NCBI GenBank assembly: GCA_028703745.1
Contig: JAQVME010000124.1
Coordinates: 1-5,123, forward strand
Direction: 5' to 3'
From: Clostridia bacterium
GTDB lineage: Bacteria; Bacillota; Clostridia; Christensenellales; DTU072
DNA: 5,123 nucleotides
The translations under genes were made by a program, and so were the position numbers. Within the stretch, counting starts at the first letter, position 1; every line of letters begins with the position of its first letter. Below are positions 1-5,123 of this stretch, piece by piece. The notes under the pieces were generated by a model. The model was not told the DNA's origin, did no database searches, and saw only the letters and a program-made list of their open reading frames with translations.

Positions 1-1
1 T

Positions 2-2299
2 CTTGACAAAAAGAGGATTGAACTTACTATTAAAAGAGAGTTGTGTTTGAGAGCTGAGGAAGAGAAGCTTCGCAAGGCAGAAATGGCGGCGAGGCCGCAG
101 AATGCCCAAGAGCAAATCAGCGTTGAAGCCGGCGGACAAGACAACGAGACAGCGGCTCAAGAAAGGTCAGAGGACGAAAAAGCCATAGTGGCTCAATCTA
201 CCGAAAATATAGTTCCGCTAGTAACGGAGCCTGCGACCGTGCGTCGCGTGGAGCCTGTGCGTACGGCAGAAAAACCCGTAGTTAAGACCGGAGAAAAAAC
301 CGAAGAAAAGACAGCTACGGATACAAAGGACTTCAAAAAGAAGCCTCCGGTCGTTCAAGAAAAGGCAAAAGTTAAGGACGACCATAGAAATTTGAGCAAA
401 AAAGCAAAAATCAAGAAAGGTTACGAGCAGGGTAGCTCCTCTGTTCTGTATGATGACAGCGGCGAAATCCGCAAGATACGTACAAGAAAGGCAGGAGGCG
501 ACAGGAGAAGAAGCTTTACTCCGATAACCACGGTTATTGATCACGCTGTTATTAATACTGAAAATATCACCATAAAACAACTTAGTGAAAAGATAGGCAA
601 GACCGGCGCCGAAATAATGAAAAAGCTTATTGACCTTGGTATCTTTAAGAATATAAACGATACAATTGATTTTGATACCGCCGAGCTTATTTCTTCGGAA
701 TTCCATATAACACTTGAGAAGCAGGTCTCGCTAACCTCTGAAGAAAAATTAATATCACTTTATGATGATGAGAGCGAGGATGATGCCTCGAAGCTCGTTC
801 CCAGACCTCCTATAGTCACGATTATGGGACACGTCGACCACGGCAAAACCTCCGTTCTCGATTATATCAGGCATGCAAATGTCGCTTCGGGAGAGGCAGG
901 CGGCATAACACAGCATATAGGCGCTTACACCATCACCTTGAACGGCTCGCAAATCACTTTCATCGACACCCCCGGGCATGAGGCCTTTACGGCAATGCGC
1001 GCCCGTGGCGCTAACGTCACGGATATTGTCGTTATTGTGGTTGCCGCAGACGACGGAGTAATGCCGCAGACAATAGAAGCCATAAACCACGCCAAAGCCG
1101 CAGGAGTAGCCGTAATCGTTGCCATTAACAAGATGGACAAGAACCAAGCCAACCCTGACCGTGTGTTGCAACAGCTTTCCGACCACAACGTGCTCGTAGA
1201 AGACTGGGGCGGCGACGTGCCTGCCATAAAAGTCAGCGCAAAGTCCGGTTTAGGCATCAAGGAATTGCTGGAAAATATCCTTACGGTTGCAGAGGTTCTC
1301 GAACTCAAAGCCAACCCCGACCGTACGGCAAAGGGTACAATAATCGAATCCAAGCTGGATAAGGGCAAGGGTCCCGTTGCCACAATACTTGTTCAAACAG
1401 GAAGCCTAAAGGTATCAGATTTTATTGTTGCAGGCACCTCAATCGGAAAGATTAGGGCAATGTTCGACGACAAAGGGCGCAAGGTTGCCAAGGCTACGCC
1501 AAGTATGGCGGTGTCAATACTCGGTTTGCAGAGCGTGCCAAACGCTGGCGACCAAATAATAGTCGTTGAGGACGAAAAGCTTTCCAAGGAAGTTGCCGAA
1601 GAAAGAAAAATCAAAGAAAAGATAGATAAGCTCAAGCCCAAGGCCGCCGCGACCATAGAAGACGCTATGAAGAAGCTTGCCGAGGGAAGGTTCAAAGATC
1701 GCAACCTAATAATTAAGGCTGACGTTCAAGGCTCCATAGAGGCTTTGAAACAAACTCTGCTAAGACTTTCAAACGACGAAGTGCGGGTGACCGTCATACA
1801 TGACGGCGTGGGCGCAATTAGCGAATCCGACATTATGCTAGCAAAGACCTCCGATTCAATAATTGTAGGCTTCAACATACGTCCGGACGCCAACGCCAGA
1901 CTTCTTGCCGACAAAAACGGAGTAGATATCAGGCTTTATCGCATAATATACGATGTAATAGACGATATAACCAAAGAAATAAAAGGTATGCTTGCGCCCG
2001 TATTTAAGGAAAGTTATCTCGGTCGCGCAGAAGTGCGTATAGTCTACAAGGTTTCCGGTGTGGGCACTGTCGCAGGTTGTATGGTAAAGGATGGCAAAAT
2101 AACCCGAAATGCCAAAGCAAGGCTGATTCGAGACGATAAAGAGGTCTTTGATACAGAGATAGCCTCACTCAAGCGCTTCAAGGATGATGCAAAGGAAGTT
2201 GCGGCAGGGTTCGAATGCGGTATCGGTCTCGAAAGATACAACGATATTAAGGAAGGTGACATCATAGAAGCGTATATAGTGGAGGAACATAATGCCTAG
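2..2299 (+). CDS. infB: Translation initiation factor IF-2 (5' end unresolved, probably partial)
   Basis: IF-2 is the cytoplasmic GTPase that brings fMet-tRNA to the 30S subunit and promotes 50S joining. Numbering residues from the in-frame TTG at 41 (752 aa): residues 1-160 are a Lys/Glu/Ala-rich low-complexity linker; about 174-228 is an IF2_N domain. The G domain has every motif: G1 GHVDHGKT at 263-270, G2 GGITQHIGA at 287-295, G3 DTPGH at 309-313, G4 NKMD at 363-366 and G5 SAK at 399-401. Domain II follows (about 430-510), then domain III (about 530-640) and the fMet-tRNA-binding C-terminal domain (about 655-745), with Cys680 and the ECGI motif at 725-728. The frame is open to the window edge and the first codons read as charged helix, so the true start is probably upstream; TTG 41 and ATG 83 (weak AAGG upstream) are the in-window alternatives. 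The stop TAG at 2297-2299 overlaps rbfA by 8 nt. The identity is certain; only the start is in doubt. Confidence 0.97.
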   Translation, partial: LDKKRIELTIKRELCLRAEEEKLRKAEMAARPQNAQEQISVEAGGQDNETAAQERSEDEKAIVAQSTENIVPLVTEPATVRRVEPVRTAEKPVVKTGEKTEEKTATDTKDFKKKPPVVQEKAKVKDDHRNLSKKAKIKKGYEQGSSSVLYDDSGEIRKIRTRKAGGDRRRSFTPITTVIDHAVINTENITIKQLSEKIGKTGAEIMKKLIDLGIFKNINDTIDFDTAELISSEFHITLEKQVSLTSEEKLISLYDDESEDDASKLVPRPPIVTIMGHVDHGKTSVLDYIRHANVASGEAGGITQHIGAYTITLNGSQITFIDTPGHEAFTAMRARGANVTDIVVIVVAADDGVMPQTIEAINHAKAAGVAVIVAINKMDKNQANPDRVLQQLSDHNVLVEDWGGDVPAIKVSAKSGLGIKELLENILTVAEVLELKANPDRTAKGTIIESKLDKGKGPVATILVQTGSLKVSDFIVAGTSIGKIRAMFDDKGRKVAKATPSMAVSILGLQSVPNAGDQIIVVEDEKLSKEVAEERKIKEKIDKLKPKAAATIEDAMKKLAEGRFKDRNLIIKADVQGSIEALKQTLLRLSNDEVRVTVIHDGVGAISESDIMLAKTSDSIIVGFNIRPDANARLLADKNGVDIRLYRIIYDVIDDITKEIKGMLAPVFKESYLGRAEVRIVYKVSGVGTVAGCMVKDGKITRNAKARLIRDDKEVFDTEIASLKRFKDDAKEVAAGFECGIGLERYNDIKEGDIIEAYIVEEHNA
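3..30 (+). promoter_or_regulatory. Possible sigma-A-like promoter inside the infB 5' region (weak)
   Basis: TTGACA at 3-8 is a perfect -35 hexamer. TACTAT at 25-30 matches the -10 consensus at 4 of 6 positions, with a 16-base spacer. If real, transcription would start near 37 and could serve infB from ATG 83. Against it, TTGACA also occurs by chance inside coding sequence at 3386, 3392, 4471 and 4505, and the elements lie in an open frame that may be infB itself. This is a pattern match only. Confidence 0.15.
2281..2285 (+). promoter_or_regulatory. Ribosome binding site of rbfA
   Basis: GGAGG lies 6 nt upstream of ATG 2292, inside the last codons of infB. It fixes the rbfA start and the 8-nt overlap with infB, an arrangement that favours translational coupling of IF-2 and RbfA. 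Confidence 0.85.
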
Positions 2300-2636
2300 A
2301 CTTGAAAGAGTTGAACAGGAGCTAAAAAAAGAGCTGAACTCTTTGATTGCTTATGAACTCAACGATCCGAGAATAACCGGCGTCATAAGCGTAACAAGGG
2401 TTCAAACGGCAAAGGAGCTGAAGTTTGCGCGGGTATTTATCAGCGTATACAGCAAGGATAAGCATGAAGATGTTCTAAAAAGCCTCAACAACGCCGCGCC
2501 GTATCTCAGAAGCTTGCTGTTCAAACGTTTGAAGATTAGAGAAGTCCCCGAATTGAATTTTGTTCTTGACGAGGGCATACAACACAGCTTCAAAATAGAC
2601 ACTATTCTGAAGGAAATCAAACATACGGAGGAATAA
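2292..2636 (+). CDS. rbfA: 30S ribosome-binding factor RbfA
   Basis: RbfA is a small type-II KH-fold protein that binds the immature 30S subunit near the 5' end of 16S rRNA and helps its late maturation; it is also linked to growth in the cold. The 114-aa length is normal for the family. Family features run in order: the N-terminal RLERVEQELKKEL helix (3-15), the NDPRI/G segment (24-30) leading to the strand ISVTRVQ (32-38), KFARVFISVYS (44-54), the YLR helix (71-73), and the C-terminal KIREVPELNFVLDEGI block (81-96). The AxG helix-kink motif that normally precedes the YIR/FIR residues reads A68-A69-P70, so Pro replaces Gly. The start at ATG 2292 is set by GGAGG 6 nt upstream. It overlaps infB by 8 nt and ends one base before nrnA. 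Without ylxP between infB and rbfA, the order is clostridial rather than Bacillus-like. Confidence 0.96.
   Translation: MPRLERVEQELKKELNSLIAYELNDPRITGVISVTRVQTAKELKFARVFISVYSKDKHEDVLKSLNNAAPYLRSLLFKRLKIREVPELNFVLDEGIQHSFKIDTILKEIKHTEE
2627..2631 (+). promoter_or_regulatory. Ribosome binding site of nrnA (selects a GTG start)
   Basis: GGAGG spans the last codons of rbfA and lies 6 nt before GTG 2638. This spacing is ideal and decides for the GTG start, one base after the rbfA stop TAA (2634-2636). Confidence 0.85.
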
Positions 2637-2637
2637 C

Positions 2638-3609
2638 GTGTATACCAAGTTCGTTAGCGGCATAAAAAGCAGCAATAGCTTTGCTATTTTCACGCACATA
2701 AATCCCGACGGAGATGCGCTGGGTTCATCGCTTGCGGTGTTTACTTTCTTACGAAGCGCGGGCAAAACTGCGCATTTGTTCTTGCCCAATGACAAACCTA
2801 TACCCCCGAAGCTTGGTTTTTTGCCGAACGTGGAAGAATTCAACAACTTTACTCCGCTGAGTAGTTATGATTGCGCAATAGCGCTGGATTGCGGTGACGC
2901 CTCCAGACTCAGCGATGAGAATTTCAAGCTCTTTCTCAAAGCAAAGACGCGTATGGTTGTCGACCATCACCAATCTCATGAGGCATTTGCGCCGATAACA
3001 ATACTCGAAGCCGATTCGGCGTCCACCACACAGATAGTATTCAAGATATTGAAGGCTTGCGACCCGAAATATATAGATAAAGACGTTGCTCTTCAACTAT
3101 ATACGGGACTTGTCACCGATTCGGGCAGCTTTTCATATACAAGCACGTCGCCAGAAACGCATAAAGTCGCGGCAGAGCTGTTGTCTTACGGTATTGATGC
3201 AGGTTTTGTCTCTCGCAAGGTTATGAAGGATACGCCGTTCAGCATCTTCAACCTCAAAAACAGAGTGCTAGCAAAAACGAAATTTTTTGAGGATTTCAAA
3301 ATTGCGTTTGTCAGCTATATTGATGAGGATTTTGAAGCCACCTCCACTACGGAAGCCGATACCGAGGGAATAATAAATAACATTCTTGACATTGACACCG
3401 TAGAGATAGCCATATCGCTTGCAGAAATAAAAGACAAGGCATACAAGGTCAGTATCCGCACAAAACAAAACGTAAACGCAGCCGCTATAGCCAAGGTATT
3501 CGGCGGCGGCGGGCACGCCAACGCCGCAGGGTGCAGGGTATACGGCTATTTTGAAGACGTATGCAACAAAATATTGTCGGCGGCAACGGAGATGTTAAAA
3601 TATGCTTAA
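2638..3609 (+). CDS. nrnA: DHH/DHHA1 phosphoesterase, NrnA-type oligoribonuclease / pAp phosphatase
   Basis: Members of this family degrade very short RNAs (nanoRNA, 2-5 nt) and dephosphorylate pAp to AMP with Mn2+ in the cytoplasm, replacing Orn in many Bacillota; some relatives cleave cyclic dinucleotides or pApA. The 323 aa are close to the 313 of B. subtilis NrnA. The DHH domain has motif I HINPDGDALGS (20-30) with metal ligands H20, D24 and D26; motif II ALDCGDA (82-88) with D84; motif III DHH (109-111); and motif IV LVTDSGSF (158-165) with D161. The C-terminal DHHA1 domain has the substrate-binding GGGGHANAAGC (289-299). All expected metal ligands are present, so it should be active. 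The start is GTG 2638 with GGAGG 6 nt upstream. The stop TAA (3607-3609) overlaps truB by 8 nt. Whether the main substrate is nanoRNA, pAp or a dinucleotide second messenger cannot be told from sequence; the operon context fits RNA turnover. Confidence 0.92.
   Translation: MYTKFVSGIKSSNSFAIFTHINPDGDALGSSLAVFTFLRSAGKTAHLFLPNDKPIPPKLGFLPNVEEFNNFTPLSSYDCAIALDCGDASRLSDENFKLFLKAKTRMVVDHHQSHEAFAPITILEADSASTTQIVFKILKACDPKYIDKDVALQLYTGLVTDSGSFSYTSTSPETHKVAAELLSYGIDAGFVSRKVMKDTPFSIFNLKNRVLAKTKFFEDFKIAFVSYIDEDFEATSTTEADTEGIINNILDIDTVEIAISLAEIKDKAYKVSIRTKQNVNAAAIAKVFGGGGHANAAGCRVYGYFEDVCNKILSAATEMLKYA
3588..3591 (+). promoter_or_regulatory. Ribosome binding site of truB
   Basis: GGAG lies 10 nt before ATG 3602, within the end of nrnA. 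It is shorter and slightly farther from the start than the sites for rbfA and nrnA. No better site is seen, and the 8-nt overlap suggests that truB depends partly on ribosomes finishing nrnA. Confidence 0.55.
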
Positions 3610-4474
3610 CGGATTCATAAATCTCCGAAAATCCGCCCATATTTCCTCGAACAAAGCCCTGAGTATTCTAAAATTCATACTAAATAAGAACAATATTGCT
3701 ACTAAGGTCGGGCATTTCGGTACTCTTGACCCTGACGCTGAGGGAGTACTACCCGTAGCGCTCGGCAGAGCCGCCAGACTTTTTGACTACTTTCTAGACA
3801 AACAAAAAGTATATTACGCATTATTCCGCTTCGGCATAGAGACCGATACGCTTGACGCGTCCGGCAGAGTGCTTTGCACCGATACAAAGATTATTGATAC
3901 AGAAGATATCCTTGCCGCAATTCCGTCTCTTACGGGAGAACAGGAGCAAATGCCTCCCGACTACAGCGCAAAAAGCATCAACGGAAAAAAGGCTTATGTG
4001 TTGGCGAGAAAGGGAATAGAATTTAGCCTTAAAACAAAAAAGGTAACTGTTTATGGTATAGATTTATTAGAAATGACGGAGCAGAACGTCTTTGCTCTAC
4101 GAATTACTTGCAGCGGCGGTACATACATCAGAGCTTTGGCGCGCGATATGGCGAAGGCGCTGGGCACTGTAGGCATTATGCAATACCTTATGAGAGAGCG
4201 TAGCGGGGACTTTGATATTTCGCATTCCGTCTCGCTTGACGAACTGGAAGCTGCGGCAGATATATCAAGTTTTATTATGCCCATTGATTGCGTTTTGAAA
4301 AATATGCCACGTTATAATATAATTGAAGAAGAAAAAACTAGGCTGCTTAACGGTCAAATACTACTTAAAGAACACTTGCCCGAAGGCTATTTTGCTCTGT
4401 ATTCAGACGGAGAGCTTGCCGGCATTGCAATAGATAACCAAGGGAGGCTACTGGTAAAAACATGGCTGCTTTGA
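3602..4474 (+). CDS. truB: tRNA pseudouridine(55) synthase TruB
   Basis: TruB isomerises U55 in the T-loop of nearly all elongator tRNAs to pseudouridine and also acts as a tRNA folding chaperone. The 290 aa are slightly short against 309 in B. subtilis and 314 in E. coli. Motif II GHFGTLDPDAEGVLPV (37-52) holds the catalytic Asp43. The nucleotide-pocket Tyr lies in the YYALFRFG segment (71-78), followed by TDTLDASG (81-88). The PPDYSAKSINGKKAY stretch (118-132) and CSGGTYIRALARD (170-182, with the conserved R177) complete the catalytic domain. About residues 225-290 form a short C-terminal extension of the Bacillota type. The N-terminal KPxGxTS motif is degenerate here: residues 10-16 read KSAHISS. 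The start ATG 3602 overlaps nrnA by 8 nt; an upstream GGAG is 10 nt away. The stop TGA (4472-4474) lies within the start of ribF. The identity is secure. Confidence 0.96.
   Translation: MLNGFINLRKSAHISSNKALSILKFILNKNNIATKVGHFGTLDPDAEGVLPVALGRAARLFDYFLDKQKVYYALFRFGIETDTLDASGRVLCTDTKIIDTEDILAAIPSLTGEQEQMPPDYSAKSINGKKAYVLARKGIEFSLKTKKVTVYGIDLLEMTEQNVFALRITCSGGTYIRALARDMAKALGTVGIMQYLMRERSGDFDISHSVSLDELEAAADISSFIMPIDCVLKNMPRYNIIEEEKTRLLNGQILLKEHLPEGYFALYSDGELAGIAIDNQGRLLVKTWLL
4443..4447 (+). promoter_or_regulatory. Probable ribosome binding site of ribF (long spacing)
   Basis: GGAGG lies inside the truB 3' end but 14 nt before ATG 4462, longer than the usual 5-9 nt. No in-frame start codon sits nearer to it, so the site may be weaker or ribF may rely on coupling to truB termination 10 nt downstream of its ATG. 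Confidence 0.4.
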
Positions 4475-5123
4475 CAAGCAAAAGCGTGCTTGCATTGGGT
4501 CTTTTTGACAGCGTGCATGCCGGTCACAGATATTTATTGAACAAAGCGCGCCAATATGCCGAGGCGCTTGAAGCAGAGCTTCGCGTATTAACTTTCGACG
4601 ACAGGTTTTTTGCCAACCTCGGACGCAGGGACAAAGAGGTATACCTTCTTGACGAAAGACTGCCTCTTTTCCGCCAACTCGGTTATGGCGAAGTAACAGT
4701 GCTTGAACCCACGAAAGAGTTTTTGGCTCAAAGCCCCGAAGCTTTTTTGTCTTTCGTTATGACCTTGAACCCTGTAGCTATTGTAGCCGGCTCCGATTAT
4801 ACCTTCGGATATCTCGGACAAGGCAAAATGGGCGATCTGAAGGCGTATATGGCGCAAAAAGGCATATATGTCTATGAAATCGACCTTCAAAAGTATCTCA
4901 AAGAAAAGATTTCTACGACAAAGATTAAGTCTTTATTAGAAAAAGGCGATATTGAAAGCGCCAATATTCTGCTCGGAGACAGCTATTTTGTATCGGGAAC
5001 CGTTCAGAAAGGCCGCGGCGTGGGCACAAGTATCGGCATACCCACCGCCAATATAACCGTGCCTGCGCTCAAGCAGTTGCCTCTTGAAGGGGTATACAAA
5101 ACCCTTACAGAGACCGATGGCGC
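4462..5123 (+). CDS. ribF: Bifunctional riboflavin kinase / FMN adenylyltransferase (3' partial)
   Basis: RibF (RibC in B. subtilis) phosphorylates riboflavin to FMN and adenylylates FMN to FAD. The frame is open for 220 codons to the window edge; full-length proteins are about 310 aa, so roughly the last 90 are missing. The N-terminal adenylyltransferase domain shows the nucleotidyltransferase signature LGLFDSVHAGH (12-22), then LTFDDRFF (43-50), the GSDYTFGYLGQGK segment (110-122) matching the family GxDFxFG block, and ISTTKIK (150-156) matching ISSTRIR. GDIESANILLG (162-172) marks the linker to the flavokinase domain, which begins with VQKGRGVGTSIGIPTANI (181-198), including the metal-binding PTAN, and PLEGVYKT (207-214). 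ATG 4462 is chosen because it places the signature at the usual distance from the N-terminus; it overlaps truB by 13 nt. Several signature residues deviate from consensus (FDS for FDG, DRFF for the PHP region, K for R in STRIR). The ribF assignment is solid; full FAD synthetase activity is inferred. Confidence 0.93.
   Translation, partial: MAALTSKSVLALGLFDSVHAGHRYLLNKARQYAEALEAELRVLTFDDRFFANLGRRDKEVYLLDERLPLFRQLGYGEVTVLEPTKEFLAQSPEAFLSFVMTLNPVAIVAGSDYTFGYLGQGKMGDLKAYMAQKGIYVYEIDLQKYLKEKISTTKIKSLLEKGDIESANILLGDSYFVSGTVQKGRGVGTSIGIPTANITVPALKQLPLEGVYKTLTETDG

Noticed and set aside
41..500. Lys/Glu/Ala-rich IF-2 N-terminal stretch as a repeat or separate gene
   Set aside because: Low-complexity charged linkers are normal in IF-2, and no periodic repeat unit can be seen.
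218..1383. Long minus-strand open frames of 140-160 codons opposite infB
   Set aside because: They lie antisense to an unmistakable IF-2, show no recognisable motifs or ribosome binding sites, and are explained by the codon usage of the real gene.
2674..2688. Inverted repeat aatagc-ttt-gctatt, a possible hairpin or terminator
   Set aside because: The stem is only 6 bp, A/T-rich and lies inside the nrnA coding region at codons 13-17 with no T-run of note. It is likely chance.
3386..3397. Two overlapping TTGACA hexamers inside nrnA
   Set aside because: They encode Leu-Asp-Ile-Asp codons in the DHH protein and have no plausible -10 partner or downstream gene start; they show that TTGACA arises by chance here.
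4471..4499. TTGACA at the start of ribF as a -35 element
   Set aside because: No acceptable -10 hexamer lies 16-18 bases downstream (ATTGGG at 17), and the gene is coupled to truB.
4588..4890. Minus-strand open frame of about 100 codons
   Set aside because: It is antisense to the ribF adenylyltransferase domain, whose motifs are clear on the + strand. It is a shadow.

Overview
The window is a tightly packed, single-strand (+) stretch of housekeeping genes for translation and RNA metabolism, with essentially no non-coding DNA. In order it holds infB (translation initiation factor IF-2, 5' end unresolved or outside the window), rbfA (30S ribosome-binding factor A), a DHH/DHHA1 phosphoesterase of the NrnA type (nanoRNase/pAp phosphatase), truB (tRNA pseudouridine-55 synthase) and the first two thirds of ribF (riboflavin kinase/FAD synthetase), which runs off the 3' edge without a stop.

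The order infB-rbfA-nrnA-truB-ribF is the distal half of the nusA-infB operon as found in many Clostridia. Bacillus subtilis differs: it has ylxP between infB and rbfA and carries nrnA elsewhere. Strong GGAGG-type ribosome binding sites, an NrnA-type nanoRNase and the IF-2 sequence (a second IF2_N domain after a Lys/Glu-rich linker) point to Bacillota, probably an uncultured clostridial lineage. This is inference from gene order and protein features; the sequence alone does not name a genus.

Every junction is an overlap or a one-base gap. infB/rbfA and nrnA/truB overlap by 8 nt with the same geometry (ATG-cc-TAG and ATG-ct-TAA), rbfA and nrnA are separated by one base, and truB/ribF overlap by 13 nt. 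This implies one transcript and translational coupling. No terminator, tRNA, repeat, CRISPR or mobile element is visible, and no stretch over 300 bases lacks a gene.

The genes work on a shared theme. IF-2 places initiator fMet-tRNA on the 30S subunit, RbfA matures that subunit, TruB modifies U55 in the tRNA T-loop, and NrnA recycles the shortest RNA fragments. RibF makes FMN and FAD and is a customary passenger in this operon. I found no convincing new system. The points worth a second look are lineage-specific substitutions in normally conserved motifs of RbfA, TruB and RibF, and the unresolved infB start.
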